Assembly: GCA_964631325.1 (NCBI GenBank)
Contig: CAZVWJ010000022.1
Span: 1-40,027, forward strand
Reading direction: 5' to 3'
DNA length: 40,027 nucleotides
Source: CAZVWJ01 sp964631325
GTDB lineage: Bacteria; T1Sed10-126
Shown here: positions 33,008-40,027 of the stretch, one piece after another
How positions within the stretch are numbered: position 1 is the stretch's first letter
How the letters are laid out: the number at the start of each line of letters is the position of its first letter
The notes under the pieces: generated by a model
What the model was told of the DNA's origin: nothing
The model's database searches: none
Seen by the model: only the letters and a program-made list of their open reading frames with translations
Translations under genes and position numbers: made by a program

Positions 33008-33778
33008 CTATTGTTCACCGGTGGGCCGGCGACCAAATCTTCTCTCCCGGCAGGTGTAATCCGTGAGCGCTTCGACAAATTCTTCCTCCCCAAAATCGGG
33101 CCACAGGCAGTCGGTAAAATAAAACTCCGAATAGGCTGTCTGCCACAGCAGAAAATTAGATAGCCGCAGTTCCCCGCTGGTTCGAATTAAAAAATCGGGA
33201 TCCGGTAAATCACCCGTATCCAGATGTTTACTAAACAAATCGGAATCAATCGAGTCCGGGAAAAGCTCTCCCGCTTCAATCTTTTGCCCGATATTTTTTA
33301 CCGCCCGAATTATTTCATCCCGGGCCCCGTAATTCAGGGCAAGATTTAAGATAAACTCCGTGTTTTCAGACGTTTTTTCTTTCGCTTCCGCAAGCGCCTG
33401 CCGAACAAAGGAAGGGAAGGCCGAAATATCTCCGATTGTCTGCAAGCGGACGTTATCCTCGACCATGCGCTCAACTTCACGGTCTAAAAATTCAACCAGG
33501 AGTTCAAACAAAGTCGTTATCTCTTCGTCTGAACGACTCCAGTTCTCAGTGCTGAAAGTATAAAGGGTGAGAATGTTTAAATTTTTAATCTCAGAACAAA
33601 AATCAGCTATGTTCCGGGCCCGCTTTGTTCCAGCCCGATGGCCGGCGGAAAGACTGACCTCTTCCCGGCGGGCCCAGCGGCCGTTTCCGTCCATAATAAT
33701 CGCCACATGGCGGGGCAGTTGTTCACGACTGTTTAGCTCCTCCAGTGCTTGCTGGAGTTGGGGGGGATAATCAGGCAT
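33008..33778 (-). CDS. uppS: Isoprenyl transferase (undecaprenyl diphosphate synthase)
   Basis: UppS extends farnesyl diphosphate with cis isoprene units to the C55 carrier for cell-wall and LPS sugars. Motifs: HVAIIMDGNGRWA with the catalytic Asp, GHRAGTKRARNI, LTLYTFSTENWSR, LNYGARDEI, and PDFLIRTSGELRLSNFLLWQ ending with FTDCLWPDF. The 256 residues are the normal length. It lies 3 bases after frr. The MEP-pathway enzymes Dxr and IspG encoded alongside supply its precursors. Confidence 0.97.
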   Translation of the reverse strand: MPDYPPQLQQALEELNSREQLPRHVAIIMDGNGRWARREEVSLSAGHRAGTKRARNIADFCSEIKNLNILTLYTFSTENWSRSDEEITTLFELLVEFLDREVERMVEDNVRLQTIGDISAFPSFVRQALAEAKEKTSENTEFILNLALNYGARDEIIRAVKNIGQKIEAGELFPDSIDSDLFSKHLDTGDLPDPDFLIRTSGELRLSNFLLWQTAYSEFYFTDCLWPDFGEEEFVEALTDYTCRERRFGRRPTGEQ

Positions 33779-33781
33779 GAC

Positions 33782-34339
33782 TCAGACGGTCATTATCTCG
33801 TCAGTTTTTTTCTCGAGTAAATCGTCGAGGTAATCCTCGTATTTATCAATTAAATCCTGGACCTCATCTCGAGCCCGGTGAGCGGCGTCCTCGGATATTT
33901 CTCCTTCGTCTTCAAGTAAATCAATCTCATCTCGCCCTTCCCGCCGAATTTTCCGAAGGGTAATTTTCCCTTCTTCACAGTATTCCTTGACCACATCCCG
34001 GAGTTCTTCCCGGCGTTCCTCCGTTAAATCCGGAATCTGAATCCTGATAATATTTCCGTCGTTATTAGGAGTGAGTCCCAGGTCAGACTCCATTATGGCC
34101 TTTTCAATGTCTTCGATTGAGTCACTGTCATAGGGCTGGATAACAACCTGTTTAGCTTCCGGAATTTGAATCTTTGCAAGTTGGTTCAACGGAGTCGGAT
34201 TACCGTAATAATCGACCTCAATGCTCTCGAACATATCCGGAGTAGCCCTGCCGGTCCGCACCGTGTTAAAATCAGCTTTGACTGATTTTACTGCTGTTTT
34301 CATTTTCTCCTCTGTCTCAGCAAACACAGAATCAAGCAT
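33782..34339 (-). CDS. frr: Ribosome recycling factor
   Basis: RRF splits post-termination ribosomes with EF-G. The 185-residue tRNA-shaped protein has the conserved DFNTVRTGRATPDMFESI segment, YYGNPTPLNQLAKI, NDGNIIRIQIPDLTEERR and the C-terminal three-helix bundle. The C-terminal region is acidic (LLEDEGEISEDAAHR), consistent with a halophile. It is 2 bases after pyrH. Confidence 0.97.
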   Translation of the reverse strand: MLDSVFAETEEKMKTAVKSVKADFNTVRTGRATPDMFESIEVDYYGNPTPLNQLAKIQIPEAKQVVIQPYDSDSIEDIEKAIMESDLGLTPNNDGNIIRIQIPDLTEERREELRDVVKEYCEEGKITLRKIRREGRDEIDLLEDEGEISEDAAHRARDEVQDLIDKYEDYLDDLLEKKTDEIMTV

Positions 34340-34341
34340 AG

Positions 34342-35067
34342 CTAATCATCCCCGTTAATTATTGTGCCAACCTGTTCACCGTTTAGAATCCTGGAAATAT
34401 TTCCTTTTTCTTTGATATTGAAGACAACCACAGGCAGGTCATTGTCCCGGCACAGGGCCGTGGCAGTCAGATCCATAACCTGCAGATTCTGGGAAAGAGC
34501 TTTCTGATAAGAAAGAATTTCATAGCGATTTGCATCGGCGTGTTTTTCAGGGTCTTTGTCGTAGACCCCGTCAACCCGGGTCGCTTTCAAAAAAACCTCG
34601 GACTCGGATTCCAGCGCCCGCAACACGGCAGCAGTGTCAGTGGTAAAAAATGGATGACCGGTTCCCGCAACGGCAATGTTTACTCCGCCTGATTTCAGAT
34701 TCTCCACCGCCTTATCGCGGTCAAACGGCTCAACTACCACGTCAATGTCAAGTGCGCTGAAAATTTTAACGGAACACCCGTGATTTTCCAGGCTATTTTT
34801 CAGGGCCAGCCCGTTAAGCACGGTAGCCAGCATACCAATGTAATCGCCGGTAACCCGATCCATTCCCTGCTTGCTGGCCTCCAGACCCCGAAAAATGTTC
34901 CCCCCGCCAACAACGACTGTAATCTGAGCTCCCCGCTGGTTAGCCGCAGAAATCTGGGCGGCCATACTTTCCATTACCGCGGGGTCCACTCCATAATCCT
35001 TAGGGCCCTGGAGCACTTCACCGCTCAGCTTGAGAACCAGCCGCTGATAAGCTAAATTATCAGCCAA
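34342..35067 (-). CDS. pyrH: UMP kinase
   Basis: PyrH phosphorylates UMP to UDP. Amino-acid kinase fold: QRLVLKLSGEVLQG, ITVVVGGGNIFRG, DYIGMLATVLNGLALKN, AGTGHPFFTTDTAAVLRALE, TRVDGVYDKDPEKH. The start needs a choice: the frame is open well into tsf, but homologues have only 5-8 residues before YKRVLLKLSG. The TTG at 35067 (LADNLAYQRLVLKL) fits that and gives 241 residues with an eight-base overlap of tsf. Its ribosome binding site (GAGGAGA) is unusually close. Confidence 0.92.
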   Translation of the reverse strand: MADNLAYQRLVLKLSGEVLQGPKDYGVDPAVMESMAAQISAANQRGAQITVVVGGGNIFRGLEASKQGMDRVTGDYIGMLATVLNGLALKNSLENHGCSVKIFSALDIDVVVEPFDRDKAVENLKSGGVNIAVAGTGHPFFTTDTAAVLRALESESEVFLKATRVDGVYDKDPEKHADANRYEILSYQKALSQNLQVMDLTATALCRDNDLPVVVFNIKEKGNISRILNGEQVGTIINGDD

Positions 35068-35713
35068 TCTCCTCAGCAACCTCTTCGGCGAAGTTTTCTT
35101 CCTCAACCTCTATCCCTTCGCCAACTTCATAACGGGTAAACCGTCTAATTTCTATGTTCTCATCAAACTCCGCTATCGTCTCATCCAACAGCTCTGCAAT
35201 AGTTTTGTCGGAATCATCGATGTATTCCTGATCCAACAGCACTTTTTTCTGAAACAACTGTTTTTCCAGTTTTCCTTCCAGGATCTGTTCCTGGACGTGC
35301 TCAGGCTTATCCTCAAGTTCTTCCCCCATCTGTTCCCTGATAATTTCCTGTTCCGATTTAATTTTATCTTCCGGAACTTCATCACGCGAAACATAGGTGG
35401 GGTTTTGAGCCGCTATCTGCATAGCAACTTCCCGGGCGAACTCTTGAAAAGCATCATTTTTGGCAACAAAATCCGTTTCACAATTCACCTCGACTATTAC
35501 ACCAATGTTACCGTTAAAATGAACGTAGGAACCAATTATTCCTTCAGCCGCCTTACCTGATTTTGCCTGGGCTTCTTCCAGTCCTTTCTTACGCAGATAA
35601 TCAATTGCTGCTTCAAGGTCTCCGGCTTCCTCCCGGAGCGCTTCCTTACAGTCCATAATTCCTGCACCTGTTTTATCTCTCAGCTCTTTTACTTCTTGAG
35701 CCGAAATACTCAT
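35060..35713 (-). CDS. tsf: Elongation factor Ts
   Basis: EF-Ts is the nucleotide exchange factor of EF-Tu. The 217 residues include an N-terminal UBA-like domain (VKELRDKTGAGIMDCKEALR), YLRKKGLEEAQAKSGK, the hallmark CETDFVAKND, and a short single dimerisation-domain core of the Firmicutes type. The C-terminus is very acidic (EVEEENFAEEVAEEIG). It follows rpsB by 6 bases, the universal rpsB-tsf pairing. Confidence 0.97.
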   Translation of the reverse strand: MSISAQEVKELRDKTGAGIMDCKEALREEAGDLEAAIDYLRKKGLEEAQAKSGKAAEGIIGSYVHFNGNIGVIVEVNCETDFVAKNDAFQEFAREVAMQIAAQNPTYVSRDEVPEDKIKSEQEIIREQMGEELEDKPEHVQEQILEGKLEKQLFQKKVLLDQEYIDDSDKTIAELLDETIAEFDENIEIRRFTRYEVGEGIEVEEENFAEEVAEEIG

Positions 35714-35719
35714 ATTAAT

Positions 35720-36727
35720 TCACTCCTCTTTTACAGATTGTGCCGGTTCAGCAGTTACTTCTTCTTCAGAAACTGCTCCCGATGTTTGTTCTTCTTCGAT
35801 TTCTGAATTTTCTTCTGTTTCTTCAGTCTCATCACCCGGTTCTGATTCCCCTTCTACCTCTGTTTCCGCGGTGGTTTCATCGGATCCCTCTTCCGGCGCC
35901 TGTTCACTCTCCGCAATCGCGTCCGCCGGAGTTTCAAGTTCCCCTTCCTCGCCGGGCTCAATAATTTCAGCCTCAGAGGCAATTTCCTGTTCTTCGACTT
36001 CTTCCGCCTGAATCGCGGCTCGTTCTTCCGCCATTCTCTCTTCCATTATTTTCTTCCCTTCAATAACTGCATCTGCAATGGTTTCACTGTAAAGAGAAAG
36101 AGCTCGGATGGCGTCATCATTCCCGGAAATCCCATAATCAACAAGGTCCGGATCACAATTGGTATCCAGGATCCCAACGATCGGGATCTCTAATTTGCGA
36201 GCCTCTTTCACCGCAATTTCTTCCCGGGTGATATCAGCAATATAAAGCATATCGGGAAGTTGCTCCATATCCCGAATCCCGGTTAAATTACGTTCAAGTC
36301 GCTCTTTTTCCCGCTCTTTTCGCCGGGCTTCTTTATTGGAAAGCCGGTCCATGATGTTTTCTTCTTCCATTCGCTCAAGTTCCATTAACTTCTCAACGCT
36401 CTTCCGGATGGTCCCAAAATTGGTCAGAGTCCCTCCCAACCACCGCTTATTCACATAAGGCATGCCACAGCGACGTGCTTCCTCGCCCAGCGATTCAGCG
36501 GCCTGGCGCTTGGTTCCCACGAAAAGAACATTATCGCCATCCGCTACTCGCTGGGTGATCATCTCGGTGACTTTCTTTATCGCTTCAATTGTCTGTTCCA
36601 AATCAATGATGTGAACCCCTTTACGTTGGGTGAAAATATAGGGCTCCATCTTGGGGTTCCAGCGGCGGGGTTGATGTCCAAAGTGAACACCGGTTTCCAA
36701 CAAACTCTTCATCGATACTTCAATCAT
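35720..36727 (-). CDS. rpsB: 30S ribosomal protein S2 with long acidic C-terminal tail
   Basis: S2 core, residues 1 to about 240: MKSLLETGVHFGHQPRRWNP, KGVHIIDLEQT, FVGTKRQAAE, RWLGGTLTNF, PDMLYIADITRE, VGILDTNCDPDLVDY. Residues 241-335 form a tail made almost entirely of Glu, Asp, Ala, Ser and Thr, absent from typical S2 (about 235-250 residues). Acidic extensions are common in halophile ribosomal proteins and may be disordered. GGAGG lies 8 bases before the ATG. The promoter and a structured leader upstream suggest the usual autoregulation by S2. Confidence 0.97.
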   Translation of the reverse strand: MIEVSMKSLLETGVHFGHQPRRWNPKMEPYIFTQRKGVHIIDLEQTIEAIKKVTEMITQRVADGDNVLFVGTKRQAAESLGEEARRCGMPYVNKRWLGGTLTNFGTIRKSVEKLMELERMEEENIMDRLSNKEARRKEREKERLERNLTGIRDMEQLPDMLYIADITREEIAVKEARKLEIPIVGILDTNCDPDLVDYGISGNDDAIRALSLYSETIADAVIEGKKIMEERMAEERAAIQAEEVEEQEIASEAEIIEPGEEGELETPADAIAESEQAPEEGSDETTAETEVEGESEPGDETEETEENSEIEEEQTSGAVSEEEVTAEPAQSVKEE

Positions 36728-36905
36728 TGCACAAACCTCCTATTGGTTATACTTCCGTTTCCTTCTTGAAACGAACCCAGCACTCAATCGAGCATCCCCG
36801 GAAAATTCATTGTTGAAAAGCACAAACTTCCGAATGAATCTTTCCAAAAATTTTTCTAAAGATCCTCGATTGAGTGCTGGGCACCGCGTTTCAAATTCAG
36901 AAACG
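36728..36905 (-). promoter_or_regulatory. Structured rpsB leader (candidate S2 autoregulatory element)
   Basis: The untranslated leader can fold into one long nested stem. Outer pair: TTGAAACG (36766-36773) with CGTTTCAA (36887-36894). Main pair: CCCAGCACTCAATCGAG (36776-36792) with CTCGATTGAGTGCTGGG (36865-36881), 17 perfect pairs. Inner pair: GGAAA plus ATTCATT (36800-36811) with AATGAAT and TTTCC (36833-36845, one bulged base). The stem ends about 30 bases before the Shine-Dalgarno site. Leaders of rpsB are autoregulated in other bacteria. I do not recognise this fold as a named family. Confidence 0.65.
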
Positions 36906-36911
36906 TGTAAG

Positions 36912-36941
36912 ATTAGATTGAGCCAATAAATTTTATTTCAA
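36912..36941 (-). promoter_or_regulatory. rpsB operon promoter
   Basis: On the minus strand TTGAAA (36936-36941), an 18-base spacer and TCTAAT (36912-36917) lie just outside the leader stem. Transcription would begin near 36905 and give a leader of about 180 bases. Confidence 0.5.
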
Positions 36942-37030
36942 GTTCTGTAGAGTGTAACAGAAAGTTGCCAAAGAAAAAATAAATTTTCCACTGAAATGAG
37001 AGGGAGTTTTTCCAGTGAACTTAAAAGTAC

Positions 37031-37063
37031 AAAAAAAAGCCCCAAAGGCGAACCTTTGGGGCT
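37031..37063 (-). terminator. Rho-independent terminator
   Basis: A perfect 11-bp stem AGCCCCAAAGG/CCTTTGGGGCT with a 4-base loop (37049-37052) is followed on the minus strand by eight T residues (37031-37038 as A). It would end the leftward transcript that contains the tRNA-Gly and insulate the rpsB promoter. Confidence 0.9.
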
Positions 37064-37253
37064 CATGAGATAAAGATATGATATATAAATGAGACAAACA
37101 GAATTTATTTCAGGGGGAACAGCACTATTCCCTGATTACTGGTACTATTATCGAACTCTCCCGAAAATAGATTAGAAAAAAATTATGTCCCTGAAAAAAT
37201 AAGGTAAGAATTTCTTATTAAACCCTCTTCCTTTCAACTTTTAGCTGTATTTA
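37064..37253. other. Spacer between tRNA-Gly and the terminator
   Basis: These 190 bases have no open reading frame with a plausible start. One imperfect hairpin (TCAGGGGGAA at 37110-37119 with TTCCCTGA at 37128-37135) is present. They would be transcribed as a trailer of the tRNA unit. Confidence 0.4.
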
Positions 37254-37327
37254 TGGAGCGGGCGATGGGAATCGAACCCACACTGCCAGCTTGGGAAGCT
37301 GGGGTTCTACCATTGAACTACGCCCGC
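37254..37327 (-). tRNA. tRNA-Gly (anticodon CCC)
   Basis: Read on the minus strand: acceptor stem GCGGGCG/CGCCCGC, D-arm with GTAGTTCAATGGTAGAAC, anticodon stem CCAGC/GCTGG around the loop TTCCCAA (anticodon CCC, reading GGG), T-arm with GGTTCGATTCC, discriminator T (as usual for glycine) and an encoded CCA end. Length is 74 bases including CCA. Confidence 0.95.
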
Positions 37328-37558
37328 TATTTCCTGAACTCACCAGTAATTATTTTTATTCAAATCCTGATTTATTGCAAGTAAAAAACATCTCCCCAAC
37401 CGACCTCGGGATATTTTTTTGTGAAATAATTACTACTTAGTCAATGAAAATTGTGCAAAAAAGGATATAATTAACACCAAATGTCATCAACTAACCTCTC
37501 ACCGTTTGATTTGAACTGCACTTAATTCAACCCGGAGACCCTCAGGTAATGAATATCT
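37328..37558. other. Intergenic region between divergent tRNA-Gly and yibE/F-like genes
   Basis: The 230-base, AT-rich gap holds the start signals of two divergent units: the leftward tRNA (no clear consensus promoter found) and the rightward membrane-protein pair (promoter at 37444-37471). I see no repeats or other structure. Confidence 0.4.
37444..37471 (+). promoter_or_regulatory. Promoter of the YibE/F-like pair
   Basis: On the plus strand ATGAAA (37444-37449, weak -35), a 16-base spacer and a perfect TATAAT (37466-37471) lie about 88 bases before the first gene of the pair. Confidence 0.5.
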
Positions 37559-38665
37559 ATGATTGATTTTTCAGAATTTACTCGTTTACTGTTGCTGGGA
37601 ACACTTGCTCTGCTGTTTATTGCCGGTCTGAATTCACCGGCGACGGCGGCAAGTACGCTGGTGAAAACCGTCCGGGTCCTTCAACAGCCGGCAACCGATA
37701 CTACACCGGGCAAGGTAAAAGCTATTTTACAATTCAAAGAAGGAAAATTACAGGGAGATACCTTTCTCCATCAAACCCACCAGTGGGGAGTTCCCGTTCA
37801 CGATTACCACTTTAAGCCGGGGAAACAATTTATCGCCAATGCGAAAATCGGGCCAGACGGAAAATTAAAACGTCTCACCCTGGGTCAGAACAGAAAAGAG
37901 CTGAAGCTCCTGGGCCTGTTCGCTGTCTTGACCCTAGCCCTCTTCATAATTGGCCGCTGGGAAGGCCTTGTTGGGCTTTTTTCAGCCCTGCTTACTGTCC
38001 TGCTCTTCTATTTTCTGCTTTTCCCAAATATTTCTTCCCCCGCACTAATTTTGCCGCTGGCCGGCTTGATCTGTCTGCTTACCATAATTTTTACAATATT
38101 CCTCGTAACCCGGTGCGCCCGGCCGGCCTGGCCGGTAAGCGCCGCCCTGCTGGTGGTCACAGTAATTGTCACCAGTTTCACTGTCTGGGGCCTGGACTAT
38201 CTCCACCTGAATTCCACCCAGGCACGTAACAGCCGGCTTATCCTCACCTGGATCAACAGTGTCCCCGGAATTACAGCCGGTGATCTCTGGCAACTGGTCA
38301 CTGTGGGGATAGTTCTAAGCTGTCTGGGGGCAATGATGGACGTGGCAATTGTAATTGGTTCAACTATTGATGAAATCTACCGGGACAAAGAAAACGTTAA
38401 CTTTAAACACGCTTTTAAGAACGGTTTAAATGTCGGCCGGCAAATCCTCACCACCATGATCAATACGCTTGTTTTTGCCTATCTCGGCCTTTTACTGCCC
38501 ACTTTACTTGCCGTTGAGGTTTTTAATTTGCCCTGGCTTTATTTCCTCAATTACGATTACCTGGGAATTGAAATCCTGCGGCTGGCAACCGGTTTGCTGG
38601 CCCTCAGCTTATCCATTCCAGTCACCGCTGCTTTTTCCGCCGGGTGGTGTAAATACTTTGAATAA
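37559..38665 (+). CDS. YibE/F-family membrane protein (first of tandem pair)
   Basis: The 368-residue protein has an N-terminal hydrophobic signal or anchor (about 8-31, ending PATAAS), an extracytoplasmic domain of about 90 residues, and then roughly seven membrane helices. The latter half carries the YibE/F core: GDLWQLVTVGIVLSCLGAMM, DVAIVIGSTIDEIYR, then GLNVGRQILTTMINTLVFAY. The family's function is unknown; two-gene YibE/YibF sets occur in Firmicutes. No strong Shine-Dalgarno sequence precedes the ATG (the nearest AGG is 12 bases away), so the start is less certain than the frame. Confidence 0.85.
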   Translation: MIDFSEFTRLLLLGTLALLFIAGLNSPATAASTLVKTVRVLQQPATDTTPGKVKAILQFKEGKLQGDTFLHQTHQWGVPVHDYHFKPGKQFIANAKIGPDGKLKRLTLGQNRKELKLLGLFAVLTLALFIIGRWEGLVGLFSALLTVLLFYFLLFPNISSPALILPLAGLICLLTIIFTIFLVTRCARPAWPVSAALLVVTVIVTSFTVWGLDYLHLNSTQARNSRLILTWINSVPGITAGDLWQLVTVGIVLSCLGAMMDVAIVIGSTIDEIYRDKENVNFKHAFKNGLNVGRQILTTMINTLVFAYLGLLLPTLLAVEVFNLPWLYFLNYDYLGIEILRLATGLLALSLSIPVTAAFSAGWCKYFE

Positions 38666-39830
38666 ACTAAATATTTTCGCCGGTCTGATTTTAATTATTT
38701 CTCTCCTCGGCGCTTTTCCCGCCTCCGGTCAGAGCCCTCCAGCCGGTCACTCCGTCCCCAGCGATCTCGATACAAAAATTCACCCCTTCAATGAAAATTT
38801 AATCTACGGCGGAAATTATTACCGAGCCGAATTACTCCGTTCCCGGGGAGATAGCTGGGTAATTACCCTGTACCGTCAGCAAAAAACCAGGGAAATTATT
38901 ATGCCGGCCAAAGCTCTCCAACTGCCCGAAGAGTTACTCGAACCGGGGACTCCCATAGTGCTTAAAAGTTCCCCCGACTACCGGGGGGAATACATCTTTG
39001 AAGGATTCAATCGCACCTACCGGTACCTTTATCTGGCCGGCTTCTGTTTGCTGATATGTAGCCTGATTGGCGGCTGGATAACCTTTCGCTCCCTGGTGGG
39101 ACTGGGTGCCGGAATTTTATATTTTCTTTTCTGGCTGGTTCCTCAAATCACAGCCGGCTCCCCGGTCCTTTTTGAAATAGCGCTTTTCTATCTCCTGATT
39201 TCTCTTTTGGTCCTGCCCAATTCACTCGGTTTTAACCGCAAAGCTATCTCGGCTATTTTTACAACTTTTGTCACCGGAGTTATCGCTCTCGGCGGCCTCT
39301 ATCTGCTGACTTTCTGGCTGGACGTCAGCGGGCTTCACAATCAGATAAAACTGGTCCTCGAATACGCTACTCGTTACCATCCGGACCGTATAGCGGATTT
39401 AAACTTTACTATGCTCATTGCCGGTAGTGCCTTAATCGGAATTCTCGGGGTGGTTCTTGACGTCGCTGTTGACGTAACTTCTTCAGCCGCCGAAATTGCC
39501 ACCGGACGCCCCGATCTTCCCTTCGCCGCCCTGATTGAAAGGGTCCTCACCGTCAGCCGGCGGCTCATTGGAACTATGTGCAACACCCTTTTGCTTGCTT
39601 ACCTGGGTAGTGATCTACTGCTGTTATTCACTCTTTATCTGCTCCCCACTCCCCTCCGGATGCAAATAAACCGGGACCTATTTGCCGTGGAAATGATCCG
39701 CGGACTGGGTGGCGCCCTTGGGTTTCTCATCGCCGTTCCACTCGCTGTAATATTTTACGTCTTTTTCTTTAAACCGGAACAGAAAAAATCCGATAAGCCA
39801 CCTGCTCCACCCAAATCCGCACACAAATAA
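38658..39830 (+). CDS. YibE/F-family membrane protein (second of tandem pair)
   Basis: The 390-residue paralogue has the same plan: signal peptide (LNIFAGLILIISLLGAFPAS), an extracytoplasmic domain of about 90 residues, membrane helices and the YibE/F core (LIAGSALIGILGVVLDVAVD, VTSSAAEIATGRPDLPF, SRRLIGTMCNTLLLAYLGSD). I set the start at a TTG (38658) overlapping the previous gene by eight bases, with GGGTGG about 8 bases upstream. The frame is open farther upstream, but earlier starts would lie deep inside the first gene and precede the signal peptide. It is translationally coupled, so the two products probably work together. Confidence 0.82.
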   Translation: MNKLNIFAGLILIISLLGAFPASGQSPPAGHSVPSDLDTKIHPFNENLIYGGNYYRAELLRSRGDSWVITLYRQQKTREIIMPAKALQLPEELLEPGTPIVLKSSPDYRGEYIFEGFNRTYRYLYLAGFCLLICSLIGGWITFRSLVGLGAGILYFLFWLVPQITAGSPVLFEIALFYLLISLLVLPNSLGFNRKAISAIFTTFVTGVIALGGLYLLTFWLDVSGLHNQIKLVLEYATRYHPDRIADLNFTMLIAGSALIGILGVVLDVAVDVTSSAAEIATGRPDLPFAALIERVLTVSRRLIGTMCNTLLLAYLGSDLLLLFTLYLLPTPLRMQINRDLFAVEMIRGLGGALGFLIAVPLAVIFYVFFFKPEQKKSDKPPAPPKSAHK

Positions 39831-39932
39831 CCCCTAGTTAACTTGAATTTTTTCTTCACTCTAAATACACTTATTCAGACCTAAATTGAGCGATTATTAT
39901 CGAAGAACACATAACTCTCCGGATTCATTCTC

Positions 39933-40024
39933 GCAGCCATCCCGGCTGCTCTGAGGTATGTATTCCTCATTTCGGACTCTTCCTGAGTCCTGAGGAATAC
40001 TGAGACCCGCTCCGGGGAGGGGTC
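39933..40024. other. Cluster of three consecutive hairpins at the window end
   Basis: Hairpin 1: GCAGCC-ATCCC-GGCTGC (39933-39949). Hairpin 2: TATTCCTCA (39961-39969) with TGAGGAATA (39991-39999), enclosing GGACTC/GAGTCC (39974-39990). Hairpin 3: GACCC...GGGTC (40004-40024) with inner CTCC/GGAG. An alternative pairing GAGG (39953-39956) with CCTC would compete with hairpin 2. There is no T-run. It could be a structured RNA, a leader of the next gene, or an intergenic repeat; it runs up to the window edge. Confidence 0.4.
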
Positions 40025-40027
40025 GTG

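Noticed and set aside
1133..36727. Genomic island, prophage or integrated element
   Set aside because: No integrase, transposase, phage or plasmid genes are present; the gene order is conserved core chromosome, and the only mobile sequences are short non-coding elements.
38469..38657. Upstream part of the second yibE/F-like frame (63 extra codons)
   Set aside because: It lies deep within the first yibE/F gene and precedes a clear signal peptide; the TTG at 38658 is better supported.

Overview
The window reads as a chromosomal core segment of a halophilic, two-membrane (diderm) member of the Firmicutes/Bacillota, most like Halanaerobiales. Three things point there: a PolC-type replicative polymerase and a Firmicutes gene order (rpsB-tsf-pyrH-frr-uppS-cdsA-dxr-rseP-ispG-proS-polC); outer-membrane and lipid A genes (bamA, two ompH/skp-like genes, lpxD, lpxC-fabZ, lpxA, lpxI) directly downstream; and strongly acidic proteins, including a roughly 95-residue acidic tail on ribosomal protein S2. 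The assignment is inference from gene content, not a database match.

Layout. Positions 1-600 hold an ArsR-family repressor gene between two near-identical operator/promoter blocks. Positions 600-1130 are non-coding with a palindromic repeat. Almost everything from 1133 to 36727 is on the minus strand, so it is transcribed right to left. It starts at rpsB (promoter and a long structured leader at 36728-36941) and runs through translation factors, isoprenoid and phospholipid synthesis, an intramembrane protease, ispG, proS, polC and thiD. Next come the outer-membrane block (bamA, two ompH-like genes, lpxD, lpxC-fabZ, lpxA, lpxI), a HAD phosphatase, a FapA/DUF342 protein, a carboxy-terminal protease with a divergent polysaccharide deacetylase, a split transketolase, a CcmABC-like cassette and uvrA. 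Most gene pairs overlap by 1-16 bases or are a few bases apart. Internal promoters are visible before ispG, proS and ctp. At the right end lie a terminator, a tRNA-Gly(CCC) and, on the plus strand, two tandem YibE/F-family membrane proteins.

How the genes work together: S2, EF-Ts, RRF and ProRS serve translation; UppS, CdsA, Dxr and IspG supply undecaprenyl carrier, CDP-diacylglycerol and isoprenoid precursors; LpxA/C/D/I make the lipid A precursor; BamA and the OmpH-like chaperones assemble outer-membrane proteins.

The most unusual items are: a CcmABC-like cassette whose ATPase has lost every ATP-handling motif and whose reading frame begins at an ATA codon behind an ideal ribosome binding site; a PolC whose embedded 3'-5' exonuclease appears to have lost catalytic residues; MITE-like elements with 15-bp inverted ends and 8-bp target duplications, one at the -10 box of ispG and one at the stop codon of the ccmA-like gene; a nested rpsB leader structure; and an RseP homologue with an apparent third PDZ-like module.
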